A stretch of DNA of 64,000 bases from Methylococcaceae bacterium UBA6146 (GCA_002422395.1 DIUY01000021.1:76123-140122); one strand, 5' to 3'. Numbered from the stretch's first letter, positions 10,903-20,221 are shown. Translations and numbers: made by a program. The notes: generated from the sequence alone by a model not told the origin.

Positions 10903-11640
10903 TCAAAGGGGTTTGGTCGCGGAGACCAGGGCATTAACGCTAAGTCGGTCGGTCAAGTTGACCGCGGTAAAGCCAGCTTTGTGTAACTGTTGCAAGGCCA
11001 CGGATTCACGCATGATGTGGTTTTCTGATTCATCATTAAACAAATGCACTATCCACTGCTCCAGTAAATCAGGCTTGTCGGCTTGGATCAGCACCTTAAA
11101 GTAAGCGCTGATTTCTTCTTTGATATGGCGGGTGTGGTTGGAAATGTCGTCTAAGGTGTAGCGGTCACCATTAATAAATCGGCCGCCCGGCTTTAACACG
11201 CGAAAAATTTCTAGAATCACATCCTGACGATAGGAATTGATAAAATTGTGCAGAGTGTAGGCGGAAGCCACAATGTCGGCGCTCCCTGTCGCCAGCTTTT
11301 TTAGTGCCGCCAGCGCGTCATCGGTACAAAATGCTAGCCGCCCCTCATCAACCCAGGGTTGCAGGTGTTTTTTAGCCTGATTTTGCATGGTCGGTTCATT
11401 GTCGATGCTAAAAACAGTCAGGTCGGTTTTTGAGCTTAGCAGGGACAGGGTTGTGATACCCGTGCCGCCGCCTAATTCGACAACCTTCAGCGGAATTGTT
11501 GACGCGGGATAGCCGTTGACGGCAACCCCTACCAAGCGGCTCATTTCTGTCATCAACGGACAGATTTGCTTCAGCAAGTCGTAATCCCGCCCAATGATGC
11601 CGGAAAACATCGAATCGTATTTGTCTCTATCTAAGCTCAT
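10903..11640 (-). CDS. Class I SAM-dependent methyltransferase
   Basis: 245 residues with a Rossmann methyltransferase core. Motif I is KVVELGGGTGITTLSLL (about 53-69), an acidic residue follows strand 2 (VFSIDNEPTM), motif IV is DIVASAYTLHNF, and there is a post-motif VLKPGGRFINGDRYTLDD. The substrate cannot be told from sequence. It overlaps the upstream DUF1244 gene by 4 nt (ATGA), so the two are translationally coupled. It is distinct from UbiE/BioC by motif detail. Confidence 0.85.
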   Translation of the reverse strand: MSLDRDKYDSMFSGIIGRDYDLLKQICPLMTEMSRLVGVAVNGYPASTIPLKVVELGGGTGITTLSLLSSKTDLTVFSIDNEPTMQNQAKKHLQPWVDEGRLAFCTDDALAALKKLATGSADIVASAYTLHNFINSYRQDVILEIFRVLKPGGRFINGDRYTLDDISNHTRHIKEEISAYFKVLIQADKPDLLEQWIVHLFNDESENHIMRESVALQQLHKAGFTAVNLTDRLSVNALVSATKPL

Positions 11641-11936
11641 GATTTTGCTTGCTGTTTAAGGTTATAGGCGGCTAACTGTCCGGCGCTTGCTTCTTGTTGA
11701 AACTGGGCTTTCCAGGTGTTGTAAGGCATGCCGTAAATTATTTCCCTAGCCTGCTCATAATCGACGGCGACACCGCGTTCTGAGGCCGCTGCGGCATACC
11801 ATTTAGCCAAACAATTGCGGCAAAAATCCGCCAGTATCATCAGATCAATGTTTTGCACCTCGGGGTGTTGCTGCAAATGTTTGACCAGGCTTCTGAAAGC
11901 GGCCGCTTCCAATTCTATTTGTGTGTTGTCAACCAT
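11637..11936 (-). CDS. DUF1244 family protein
   Basis: 99 residues, cytoplasmic, mostly helical: LMILADFCRNCLAKWYAAAA, then DYEQAREIIYGMPYNTWKAQ. The paired Cys (CRNC) and the 'YGMPYxxWK' segment match the small DUF1244 family of proteobacteria, whose function is unknown. It is coupled by an ATGA overlap to the methyltransferase downstream, which hints at a shared task. It is divergent from yciB. Confidence 0.85.
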   Translation of the reverse strand: MVDNTQIELEAAAFRSLVKHLQQHPEVQNIDLMILADFCRNCLAKWYAAAASERGVAVDYEQAREIIYGMPYNTWKAQFQQEASAGQLAAYNLKQQAKS

Positions 11937-12081
11937 ATTTCACCTCTCAAATGATGGGCATTCTAACAGAAACTGCCCTGCAACCATGTACATTCACCAG
12001 TAAAGATTTTACAATAACAGGCTCTTTAAATTGCCCTTTAGGGCAAGTCTAAACACCCACCTACACAGCATCCCTGCTAAC

Positions 12082-12618
12082 ATGAAACAGTTATTCGAAT
12101 TCGTCCCCATTATCCTTTTTTTTATAGCCTACAAGTTTTACGACATTTATGTGGCCACTGCTGTGGTCATCATTGCGACTATTGTCCAAGTCAGCTATGC
12201 CTGGTTTAGGCACCGCAAGGTTGAAGCCATGCAATGGATAACCTTAGGCCTAGTGCTGGTCATGGGTGGTGCAACACTTTATTTGCAAAATGAGCAATTC
12301 ATCAAATGGAAACTCTCCATTATTGAATGGTTATTTGGCGTCGCCTTTTTGGGTAGCCATTTTATTGGCAAGCGAACTTTTGTTGAACGGATGATGTCTT
12401 CCAATCTTAGTTTGCCCGCTGCCATCTGGAAACGTCTGAACATTATGTGGGGTGTCTTTTTTCTCAGCGTTGGTTTTATCAACGTTTATGTGATGTACAA
12501 CTACAGCACAGATGATTGGGTCAGCTTTAAAACCTTTGGTGTGCCTGGGCTGATGGTTGTTTTTATTGTCTTACAAATGATTTTTTTATATAAATACGTC
12601 CCCGAAGCCGAGGAATAG
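12082..12618 (+). CDS. yciB: YciB/IspZ inner-membrane septation protein
   Basis: 178 residues from the ATG at 12082 (MKQLFEFVPIILFFIAYKFY), the conserved start of the family; the 17 codons upstream in frame are not conserved-looking. Five membrane helices are visible. IGKRTFVERMMSSNL and the late WVSFKTFGVPGLM are family hallmarks. YciB is an inner-membrane protein linked to envelope integrity and septation in enterobacteria. First gene of a tight operon with yciI, bolA and a parvulin. Confidence 0.93.
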   Translation: MKQLFEFVPIILFFIAYKFYDIYVATAVVIIATIVQVSYAWFRHRKVEAMQWITLGLVLVMGGATLYLQNEQFIKWKLSIIEWLFGVAFLGSHFIGKRTFVERMMSSNLSLPAAIWKRLNIMWGVFFLSVGFINVYVMYNYSTDDWVSFKTFGVPGLMVVFIVLQMIFLYKYVPEAEE

Positions 12619-12621
12619 CCG

Positions 12622-12924
12622 GTGTTATACGCGATCATCAGTGAAGATGTCACAGACAGTTTGGGCAAACGGCTCACAGTCCGGGCCGCCCATATTGACA
12701 GGTTAAAAAATCTACAAGACGCGGGGCGTCTGCTACTGGCGGGCCCCCACCCTGCTATTGACAGTGAAAATCCAGGTGAAGCTGGCTTTACAGGCAGCCT
12801 GATTGTGGCTGAGTTTGAAAACCTGCAAGCCGCCCAGCAATGGGCAGCGGCAGACCCTTATATTGATGCCGGTGTTTACGCCCGTGTCACCGTTAAACCC
12901 TTTAAAAAAGTATTCCCACAATGA
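12622..12924 (+). CDS. yciI: YciI family protein
   Basis: 100 residues starting at GTG 12622, 3 nt after the yciB stop. [30 protein letters not shown] and the GPHPA segment are the YciI ferredoxin-like fold, with the His and Asp thought to line its pocket. The biochemical role is not established. The yciB-yciI pairing is conserved in gammaproteobacteria. It overlaps bolA by 4 nt. Confidence 0.93.
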   Translation: MLYAIISEDVTDSLGKRLTVRAAHIDRLKNLQDAGRLLLAGPHPAIDSENPGEAGFTGSLIVAEFENLQAAQQWAAADPYIDAGVYARVTVKPFKKVFPQ

Positions 12925-13199
12925 CCTCCGAATTAATTAAACGCCTGTTGACAGACGCTTTTAAACCTGAACTATTGGAAATTATCGACAACAGCGCCGC
13001 CCATGCCGGACATGCCGGTGCGCGTAGTGGCGGCGGCCATTATAATGTGACCATTGTTGCCGACGCTTTCGAAGGCAAATCAATGGTCCAACGCCATCAG
13101 CTAATCTATAAGGCACTTGGCGATATGATGAAGCAACAAATTCATGCCTTAGGCATAAATGCCCTCTCACCCTCTGAAGAAACTAAAGGAAACTTTTAA
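12921..13199 (+). CDS. BolA family protein
   Basis: 92 residues. The BolA core is clear: [15 protein letters not shown] ... [20 protein letters not shown] followed by [11 protein letters not shown], with the conserved His used to ligate a [2Fe-2S] cluster with monothiol glutaredoxins. BolA proteins act in iron-sulfur trafficking and stress physiology. The gene starts inside the yciI stop (ATGA) and ends directly before the parvulin gene ATG. Confidence 0.93.
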   Translation: MTSELIKRLLTDAFKPELLEIIDNSAAHAGHAGARSGGGHYNVTIVADAFEGKSMVQRHQLIYKALGDMMKQQIHALGINALSPSEETKGNF

Positions 13200-14252
13200 A
13201 TGAAAAATAAGTTCATCCCTCTGCTAGTTGTAAGCACTGCACTGATTGCCGGTTGTGACCAACAATCAACCAGCAGCAACGCGCCTGTAGTTAAGAAAGA
13301 AGATGCCGTTGCTGAAGTAAATGGTAAATTCATTGCCAAATCAACGCTTGCCACGCTTGAGAAAGAAATTTCCGAGCGTAGCCAAGGCCAAACGTTCCCT
13401 AAAGAAAAATTGGTTGAAGAGCTGATCCAACGTGAGTTACTGGTTCAAGATGCCATGAAAAAGCAATTGGACAAGTCACCTGAAGTTGCCGAACGTCTTG
13501 AAGAAGCTAAAAAAGCGTTATTGACTCAGGCGGATGTGCAAGATTTCATGAAAGCCAACCCCGTGACTGATGCTGAAATTAAAGCCGAGTATGACAAACA
13601 AGTGGGCGGCGCCAACGCCACGGAATATAAAGCCCGCCATATTTTGGTCAAAACTGAGGCTGAAGCCAAAAAATTGATTGCCGAATTGGATAAAGGCGCT
13701 GACTTCGCTAAGTTGGCTAACAAAAACTCATTGGACGGCAAAGAATCACAAAATGGCGGCGATTTGGGCTGGTTTGTTGCCGGCCAAATGGTCGAACCAT
13801 TCTCTAAAGCCGTTGCCGCTTTGGAAAAAGGCAAATACACTAAAACGCCTGTCCAAACCCAGTTTGGCTGGCACGTTATTTTACGTGAAGATTCCCGCCA
13901 ACAAACCCCACCTCCGTTAGAAGCGGTAAAAGACCAATTGACGCCGATGCTGCAACGCAAAAAAGTCCAGGACATGCTGGAAAACTTGCGTAAACAGGCT
14001 AAAGTGGAAATTTTGATCCCGTTGACAGATGAAAAACCAAAAGCGCCTGCTGGAGAAGCGGAAGTTAAAGACGCTTCAGGAAAAACAGTTGAAAAAGAAC
14101 TCATCGTTGACGACACAACTATCGAAGAAGACGATACTGTAGATATTGAAGAAGCCGATGAAGAAGCAAATGAAGGGGACGTCGCAGCACCTGAGCCAGC
14201 CGAAAAAACTGAAGAAGCTAAAAAGCCAGAACCTGCTAAAGCTAAAAAATAA
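13200..14252 (+). CDS. Parvulin-type peptidyl-prolyl isomerase, lipoprotein
   Basis: 350 residues. The N-terminus has a lipoprotein signal (LLVVSTALIAGCDQQ, lipid on Cys19). A SurA/PpiC-like helical region follows (about 30-140), then one parvulin domain (about 144-235, ARHILVKTEAEAKKLI ... NGGDLGWFVAGQMV ... FGWHVILRED). The last 70 residues are an unusual acidic and then Lys/Pro/Ala-rich tail. It probably folds exported proteins at the membrane. Last gene of the yciB operon, with no gap after bolA, and followed by a strong terminator. Confidence 0.9.
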   Translation: MKNKFIPLLVVSTALIAGCDQQSTSSNAPVVKKEDAVAEVNGKFIAKSTLATLEKEISERSQGQTFPKEKLVEELIQRELLVQDAMKKQLDKSPEVAERLEEAKKALLTQADVQDFMKANPVTDAEIKAEYDKQVGGANATEYKARHILVKTEAEAKKLIAELDKGADFAKLANKNSLDGKESQNGGDLGWFVAGQMVEPFSKAVAALEKGKYTKTPVQTQFGWHVILREDSRQQTPPPLEAVKDQLTPMLQRKKVQDMLENLRKQAKVEILIPLTDEKPKAPAGEAEVKDASGKTVEKELIVDDTTIEEDDTVDIEEADEEANEGDVAAPEPAEKTEEAKKPEPAKAKK

Positions 14253-14283
14253 CGCTATTTTTTAGCTACCTAAGCAAGAGGGG

Positions 14284-14310
14284 AAGGGCGGATTTATCCG
14301 CCCTTTTTTT
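14284..14310 (+). terminator. Rho-independent terminator of yciB operon
   Basis: Perfect 10-bp stem AAGGGCGGAT-TT-ATCCGCCCTT continuing into a run of seven T, 31 nt after the parvulin stop codon. A textbook intrinsic terminator. Confidence 0.93.
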
Positions 14311-14353
14311 ATGTAGCGCCGGTCAACTCCCCCGCAATCTTGACGGGTATCCT

Positions 14354-14767
14354 TTAGGGCATTGCCAATATGTCAGTGAACCTAACCACCAGTTGGCCAT
14401 AGCCGTCATGCAGATAAATCCCCATCTGGGCAATCAGCGAATAAGCCAGCGCAAATTGTGCCAAGGCGAAACCGGCAATAGTGAATTGGCTGATGCTGAC
14501 AACACCTATACCAAATTGGGACAAGGTAAAAACGCCATATGCAAATTGGCCAATGGCGATAACGCCCTTCGCCGGCACAGGCCACCTGTTCGGGCGGTAT
14601 TTGAAGGAAATATGCAGCCAAGGCAAGCCCAATAAAGTGGCCTTGGATTTGTACTCAAATCCAAGGCCATCCCAGTGCCCCTTGGCCGGGTATGGCGCCC
14701 CGCATTGCGGACAAGCTAACGCTTGTTCAGAAATCAAGTGCTGACATTCACGGCATGGTTTCATCAT
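14354..14767 (-). CDS. Zinc-ribbon protein with hydrophobic repeats
   Basis: 137 residues from MMKPCRECQHLISEQA, with a G-rich ribosome-binding site directly upstream; the frame continues 46 codons further but without coding character. An N-terminal zinc ribbon (CRECQ ... CPQCGAPYP) is followed by a basic linker and a C-terminal hydrophobic part with a repeated pattern of about 9 residues: IGQFAYGVF, LSQFGIGVV, ISQFTIAGF, LAQFALAYS. The repeat predicts a membrane-embedded or beta-helical sheet. The function is not known. Confidence 0.7.
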   Translation of the reverse strand: MMKPCRECQHLISEQALACPQCGAPYPAKGHWDGLGFEYKSKATLLGLPWLHISFKYRPNRWPVPAKGVIAIGQFAYGVFTLSQFGIGVVSISQFTIAGFALAQFALAYSLIAQMGIYLHDGYGQLVVRFTDILAMP

Positions 14768-14923
14768 CCCCCCCCAAAAAAATAGAATTAAAAAAGCTAT
14801 GATCCTGTTAATGGTTGGCCAGCTAAACAAATGCCCGCGATATCCTCGACAAGTATCATGGGTCAACAGGACACATCTAAGTAACAACTGCTGAGGTTCG
14901 TGCATATGCCTAAACTGGGTTAT

Positions 14924-16669
14924 TCACGCCATTTTTTCCAGATACTGCAACACAACTTGCACACTGCGCTGGCCTCTAAATTCATTGATGTCCAGCTTGT
15001 AGGCGGCGAGGATTTGCCTTAACCCTAGCCATTGTTCTGGCTGGTCGATAAAAAAAGCAATCGCGTCGATTAATAAATCGCCATTAGGCCTACGCAACAC
15101 CAGTTTAAGATGCCGTTGCCCGACGATACGCGCTTGGATGACATCAAACACGCCGTGGAAAACCGGCTCCGGAAATGCCTGTCCCCAAGTCGCGGCGTTT
15201 TGCAATAAGTCCGCCAGTTCAAGCGTCATTTCTTGTTCGGTCAGTTCGCCGTCCGACAGCACTTTTTGTTCCAGATCGACATTTTCTAAGCGTTTGCTGA
15301 CCATTTCATCAAACACCAGCGCAAACGCCGGATAGTCGTGCATCGTCAAGCTTAAGCCCGCTGCCATGGCGTGGCCGCCAAACTTGCTCAGCAATTTAGG
15401 ATGCGTGGCGGCAATGTCACTAAGCACGTCACGGATATGCACCCCCGGAATTGACCGTGCCGAACCTTTGATGAGGTCTTTGCCGGCTGGGGCAAACGCA
15501 ATCACCGGGCGGTGCAGGCGGTCTTTGATGCGTGACGCCAAAATCCCGATAACGCCCTGATGCCATTCGGCATTGAACAGACACACACCGGCGGGCAAAT
15601 GCTGAGTGTCCAGTGCTTTCATTTCCGCCAATAACGCCATTGCCTCATGCTTCATTTGGTTTTCGATGTCCCGCCGGTCGTTATTAAGTTCGTCCAGTTG
15701 CAGGGCAATGGTTTTCGCCAGTTTCGGGTCGTCGGTCAGCAAGCATTGGATGCCTAAGGACATATCGTCCATACGCCCTGCGGCGTTCAATCGTGGCCCT
15801 AATGAAAACCCCAAGTCGGTTGCGGCAATGGTTTGCGGGTTTTTGCCCGCCACTTCAATCAGCGCGGTAAGCCCTGGGTGGCTGCGGCCAGTGCGTATCC
15901 GCAGCAAGCCCTGATGCACCAAGGTGCGGTTGGTTTGATCAAGCGCGACCACGTCGGCAACCGTGCCTAAGGCAACATAATCCAGCAACTGGGCGAGGTT
16001 AGGTTCGGCTTTTTGCTGGGCTGCAAACCAGCCTTGTTCACGCAAGCGGCTGCGCAAGGCCATTAACACATAAAACATCACCCCCACGCCCGCCAACGCT
16101 TTGCTAGGGAACGGGTCATCCGGCAGGTTGGGGTTGACAATCGCGTCCGCATCGGGGAGTTCGGCCCCCGGCAAATGGTGGTCGGTCACCAGCACGGTTA
16201 TGCCTGCGGTTTTGGCGGCTTTCACCCCGTCTATGCTGGAGATGCCGTTATCAACCGTAATAATCACATCAGGGTGTTGTTGCTGGACTAGCCCGACGAT
16301 TTCAGGGGTCAGGCCATAACCGTATTCAAACCGGTTTGGCACGACAAACAACACCTCCGCCGCACCGAGCAATTGCAAGCCCTTGATGGCAACTGCGCAA
16401 CTGGTTGCGCCATCGGCATCAAAATCGCCGACAATGGTAATCCGCTGTTGTCCGTTGATGGCGGTGATCAAGTGGGCGACCATCACGTCCATGCCCGACA
16501 GCAACCACGGGGACGGCAGTTTGGCGAGCGTCCGTTCCAGCTCTTCTGTAGTGGTCAATCCCCGTGCGGCAAAAATGCGCTGGAGGAGCGGGTGGAGGTC
16601 ACCGAATTGGGTGCGTTTTTTGCCGATTGGGCGGGGGACAATGATTTTTTTGATGCCTTGATAATACAT
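14924..16669 (-). CDS. recJ: Single-stranded-DNA-specific exonuclease RecJ
   Basis: 5'-3' ssDNA exonuclease of recombination and mismatch repair. DHH phosphoesterase motifs are present: I (VGDFDADGATS), II (VIITVDNGIS), III (VLVTDHHLPG) and IV. A DHHA1 domain follows (ASRIKDRLHRPVIAFAP, GSARSIPGVHIRD, FGGHAMAAGLSL), then an OB domain. The start at 16669 (MYYQGIKKIIV) gives 581 residues, close to E. coli RecJ (577), and aligns with its N-terminus. The frame is open to 16774 but the extra 35 residues look non-coding. Confidence 0.95.
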   Translation of the reverse strand: MYYQGIKKIIVPRPIGKKRTQFGDLHPLLQRIFAARGLTTTEELERTLAKLPSPWLLSGMDVMVAHLITAINGQQRITIVGDFDADGATSCAVAIKGLQLLGAAEVLFVVPNRFEYGYGLTPEIVGLVQQQHPDVIITVDNGISSIDGVKAAKTAGITVLVTDHHLPGAELPDADAIVNPNLPDDPFPSKALAGVGVMFYVLMALRSRLREQGWFAAQQKAEPNLAQLLDYVALGTVADVVALDQTNRTLVHQGLLRIRTGRSHPGLTALIEVAGKNPQTIAATDLGFSLGPRLNAAGRMDDMSLGIQCLLTDDPKLAKTIALQLDELNNDRRDIENQMKHEAMALLAEMKALDTQHLPAGVCLFNAEWHQGVIGILASRIKDRLHRPVIAFAPAGKDLIKGSARSIPGVHIRDVLSDIAATHPKLLSKFGGHAMAAGLSLTMHDYPAFALVFDEMVSKRLENVDLEQKVLSDGELTEQEMTLELADLLQNAATWGQAFPEPVFHGVFDVIQARIVGQRHLKLVLRRPNGDLLIDAIAFFIDQPEQWLGLRQILAAYKLDINEFRGQRSVQVVLQYLEKMA

Positions 16670-16968
16670 TAAAGGATCCGGTGAAAAACTGGGCTTATCG
16701 CCCATGAGGCCGAGAAAAACGGTGACGGTTGTTGGCTGCTGTTTAGGTCTAGGGTTGCAAAGCATGCTTTGCACTCCCTGCCAACTTGTAACAGACCAGC
16801 CGGTTCCGATTCAACCAGCACCTAAAAAATTGGTTTATGTCCGGCACAAGTTAATTTTTTGTCGTTTGATAGTATCAGATACATAGTTTATTTAGACTAG
16901 ATTGTATGCTATTTTTATGCCGCCGATTTAATTACGGCTAAATGATACCCCCGTCTGAGGCTCACTTT

Positions 16969-17684
16969 ATGAAAACAACAAAAAACGTAACGGCGTTGCT
17001 ATTTATCGCCAGTGCCGCCACGGGCACAGCCCACGCCGCTTTGCTTGATCGCGGCAACGGCCTGTTGTATGACGACGTCCTTAATCTCACTTGGCTGCAA
17101 GATGCCAACTATGCCAAAACCAGCGGTTATGATGCCGATGGCCTGATGTCTTGGGGTGGCGCAACCGCTTGGGCAGCCAACCTGAGCTATGGCGGTTACA
17201 GCGACTGGCGTTTGGCAAGCAACACCGCCGTCAACGGCAGCACCTTCGATTACAACTATAACGTCAATGGCACAACCGATGTAGGTTACAACATCACCAG
17301 CCCTAACTCCGAGCTGGCGTACATGTACCATGTCAATTTGGGCTTAGACAGCTACTACGACACCAGCGGTGCCCCTCAGCCCACGTTTGGTATTTTCGGC
17401 AACGGGGCACTACAGGTGGCCAAAATAACGTAGGCTTGGTCAACAACCTGCAATCCTATCAGTACTGGTCGGGTACTGAGTACGCACCTAATACTGATCT
17501 CGGGTGGTACTTCAATACTAACGTTGGCAACCAGGGCTACTACTATAAGCATACCGAGTACTACGCATGGGCTGTTCGTTCCGGCGATGTTGCCGTAGCA
17601 GTGCCAATTCCCGGCACAGTCTGGTTGTTGGGTAGTGGCTTAGTGGGGGTGTTGGGCTTAAGGCGGCGCGGCAACATCGGGTGA
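16969..17684 (+). pseudogene. DUF1566-type PEP-CTERM protein, frameshifted
   Basis: Two reading frames make one protein. Frame one (16969-17433) gives a signal peptide (MKTTKNVTALLFIAS ... AHAALL) and an Lcl/DUF1566 repeat domain (LLYDDVLNLTWLQDANYAKT, YGGYSDWRLAS). The other frame, entered near 17404-17408, gives GTTGGQNNVGLVNNLQS, then YWSGTEYAPN, AWAVRSGDV and a PEP-CTERM tail (VPIPGTVWLLGSGLVGVLGL then RRR). A single base missing in or next to the GGGG at 17404-17407 would explain the break. It may be a true pseudogene or a sequencing/homopolymer error. The intact product would be exported and sorted by exosortase. Confidence 0.8.
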
Positions 17685-17995
17685 TTCGGTGCTTTTGGGG
17701 GCAGTAGCCCCTGCGATTTTAAAAAAACTCCCCGCCGCGTGGCTTGGTGTGGGGACGGAAATAGGCATAATATGACCCGATACGAACATCAGCTCATTTG
17801 CCGCATGCATATGTTAGGAGTCAATCCATTATGTAATTCTAACAGGCTCTTTCAACCTCGACGCATCCTCCACAGTTGGCACCTCGCGCCTTCAGTCCAT
17901 TGTTCACTGCCTTTACGACACAGCCATTGCTGTTGTAGCTTCGGCGTAGTCTTTGCGCGGTAGGTATTCCACCGCAGATATTGGAGCCGCTAAGC
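17685..17995. other. 311-bp gap, no convincing gene
   Basis: Lies between the PEP-CTERM gene and the end of the restriction gene. It contains a weak hairpin (GTTAG at 17814 with CTAAC near 17850). On the minus strand there are short open stretches broken by stops (for example REVPTVEDASRLKEPVRIT), which look like an old coding remnant. No attC-like site was found here. Confidence 0.4.
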
Positions 17996-18853
17996 TCATG
18001 CTCGGCGAATGGCAGTAGGCGCGGATTCTTGTTGAACGACTCCGCTTCTAGTGACCCGTGTTGTCCTCAGAATATCGGAGCCTCGATATTGAACCATGAA
18101 ATCCACGGCGTTAACTTCCGCCGCGTCACCTTGAAAGCAGGCGGTAAACGCCGCCAATAACTCTACGTCATCAAGGCTCTGCGCCATAGGATGTGGATTG
18201 TTTCGTGGGCTAGGAATCGTCGCGGGGAAAAGGTAGATGCAAGGCGGAGGCAAACGAAATGGGCCTACGTTAGTGAAAAGCTCAGGCGATTTATGAAGTT
18301 TTGGGCAAGGGCGGCCAATCGTTCCACACACCATATCCCAGATCAAAACGCCATCGATTCGCTGTCCACGGGAAATAATTTCGGCGCTCAGCCGGGTATG
18401 AATGCCTGACCAAGCATTGCGTTTAGGGTCAGCGCCTGGGTTAATGCAAACACTCCAAATAATAAACTCTTGAGCGTGGGGTGGGCGTTCAAAAATATTG
18501 GTGTTGTTGCCGTCAAGACAGCCTTTTAGTTCAATAATGGCCGTCCTGCCGCTATTAAGCAGCACAGAATAGTCATGCCGGTTCGCCTCTCCAGCCGATT
18601 CCCACTCTTGAATAAATCCCTGATCTTGCATGGTGTTCAAGAAATGCTGGACAAACTCGCGTTTCTCGCGCATCGTCGCGGAAAACTGGCCGCGAATGCG
18701 TTCAATGGCACCGCGAAACAAACCGCTATTGTAAAACTCCGCTTCCGACAGTCCATGATTCCCTAATTTATGCGCTTCAACTTTGAGAGCTTCGACGTAC
18801 TGCTCGATACGCTCGCGCAATTCGGCGTTTTGCTCGCAGGGTATGATGGTCAT
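17996..18853 (-). CDS. Putative type II restriction endonuclease
   Basis: 285 residues. The core shows a PD-(D/E)xK-like nuclease site: RHDYSVLL (Asp) followed by AIIELKG (Glu-x-Lys), about residues 90-115. Long charged helices lie at the N-terminus (ELRERIEQYVEALKVEAHKL). The gene overlaps the upstream cytosine methyltransferase by 4 nt (ATGA) on the same strand, the standard layout of a type II restriction-modification pair, and that context carries much of the call. No known specificity could be recognised. Confidence 0.75.
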   Translation of the reverse strand: MTIIPCEQNAELRERIEQYVEALKVEAHKLGNHGLSEAEFYNSGLFRGAIERIRGQFSATMREKREFVQHFLNTMQDQGFIQEWESAGEANRHDYSVLLNSGRTAIIELKGCLDGNNTNIFERPPHAQEFIIWSVCINPGADPKRNAWSGIHTRLSAEIISRGQRIDGVLIWDMVCGTIGRPCPKLHKSPELFTNVGPFRLPPPCIYLFPATIPSPRNNPHPMAQSLDDVELLAAFTACFQGDAAEVNAVDFMVQYRGSDILRTTRVTRSGVVQQESAPTAIRRA

Positions 18854-20034
18854 GCGGCAACCAACGTTAATTTCGCTTTTTTGTTTTCGGCGATAAGCGG
18901 TTCAAGAATATGTTCCGCTAGATGACGAACAACAGGGACAACCACGCCGTCTCCCGTAAGATGATAGGCTTCGTTGTATTTGTCCGGTAACAGGTAACTG
19001 TCCGGCAACCCCATAAGCCGCGCTGTTTCGCGGCTTGAGATTAAGCGTGATTTAACCTGTTCGCCATCAACCACCATAATTAACTGACGACTGGAACCAC
19101 CTGCCGGAGTGCGCAAGCAGCCCGCTATATCGTCGAAGCGAACCTCCGCCCGCTGCGCCTTAAAGCCGTTTTCATCCAGTCGTGTTCGTTTATATATCGT
19201 TCCAACCATGCGTTTACCAGAGCGCTTAGCTTGCTCGACCTTCGCTAAATTAACCTGACTCATCATGCTAAGAAGCCGCACGGTTTCTTCTTTGCTATGC
19301 CACGCAACGCCGGTGGGTTCGTCTTCGATTACGTCGGCGAACCGGGAGGCGTTGAGAGCTGGCGGCGGCATACGCCACCAGACCCAACTATCTTTCAATT
19401 CAGAAGGTAATTTATCAAAGGCTGTCCGCAAGCGCTTAGGATGCCATTGCTCCGACGCGCCGACGCCGACTAAATGGCTAGAAATAGAAAAACCTGGACG
19501 TGCGCCAATAACGAAAAGCCGTGGGCGTGAGTGGGGAACGAAAAGCGCCGCGTCAATGATAACAGCGCCGAATGAATAACTAGCCCCCGCAAAAGCCGAG
19601 CAAATCGAGGCGAAGTCTTTGCCGTTATGCGAAGTGAGCGCGCCGCAAACATTTTCCAGCACTATCAATCCTGGTGCCCGACCTTCTTGAATAACCGCTT
19701 TCATTAAATCCCAAAACGGCCAAAATGTCCCCGAACGCTCACCCTTTAATCCAGCTCCGCCGCCTGCTAATGACAAATCCTGGCACGGGAAAGACGCCCA
19801 TGCCAAATCAACTGAAAGCGGCAAATCTGTAGTAGTCAAAGCTTTGATGTCCGCTACTTTAAGTTCGTTATTTCCCCAGTTTTTGATATAGGTTTCGCTT
19901 TTCTTGCGATCAAAATCATTGGCGAAAAGACATCTCCACGCCGAGTCGAGTCCTGCTCTCGCCATGCCGCCGCCTGCAAAAAACTCATAGAAGCTATGCG
20001 TTTTTTGTTTTTTTGTTTGGTAAATAATGTTCAT
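18850..20034 (-). CDS. DNA (cytosine-5)-methyltransferase of R-M system
   Basis: 394 residues. C5-methyltransferase motifs in order: I (FYEFFAGGGMARAGL), IV with the catalytic Cys (ASFPCQDLSLAG), VI (LIVLENVCGAL), VIII (SRPRLFVIGARPG), then a variable target-recognition region (about 190-300), and X (ETARLMGLPDSYLLP, YHLTGDGVVVPVV). It should protect the site cut by the nuclease encoded immediately downstream. Upstream on the same strand stand two attC-like sites, so the pair may have arrived as integron cassette cargo. Confidence 0.92.
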   Translation of the reverse strand: MNIIYQTKKQKTHSFYEFFAGGGMARAGLDSAWRCLFANDFDRKKSETYIKNWGNNELKVADIKALTTTDLPLSVDLAWASFPCQDLSLAGGGAGLKGERSGTFWPFWDLMKAVIQEGRAPGLIVLENVCGALTSHNGKDFASICSAFAGASYSFGAVIIDAALFVPHSRPRLFVIGARPGFSISSHLVGVGASEQWHPKRLRTAFDKLPSELKDSWVWWRMPPPALNASRFADVIEDEPTGVAWHSKEETVRLLSMMSQVNLAKVEQAKRSGKRMVGTIYKRTRLDENGFKAQRAEVRFDDIAGCLRTPAGGSSRQLIMVVDGEQVKSRLISSRETARLMGLPDSYLLPDKYNEAYHLTGDGVVVPVVRHLAEHILEPLIAENKKAKLTLVAA

Positions 20035-20090
20035 AACTTTTATTATGACAGGTTTGCAAAAGCGTAATCAATGTCTTTTGATCTTTCCAA

Positions 20091-20203
20091 GCCTAACAAG
20101 TAAGTCATTCCTAAGTCGTTGATTTTTTATTAATCCGCACCCGCCCAATTGTTGGGTGAAAACGCGGATTGGGGGTCCTGACTTACTGCCCGATGCTTGG
20201 GGC
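20091..20203 (-). repeat. attC-like integron recombination site (site B)
   Basis: On the minus strand this 113-bp stretch ends in GTTAGGC (20097-20091), a perfect R' core (GTTRRRY). It has internal complementary arms AGTAAGTCA/TGACTTACT and AATCCGC/GCGGATT. The opposite core is degenerate (GCCCCAAGC, 20203-20195). Its last 17 nt match those of site A at 16 of 17 positions (TGACTKACTTGTTAGGC). It lies 57 bp upstream of the methyltransferase start. Confidence 0.6.
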
Positions 20204-20221
20204 GGCACCCGCACCTAGTTC

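Noticed and set aside
17813..17855. GTTAG...CTAAC inverted repeat downstream of the R-M genes as a third attC
   Set aside because: The cores point the wrong way for an attC, the last base does not fit GTTRRRY, and there are no internal arms.
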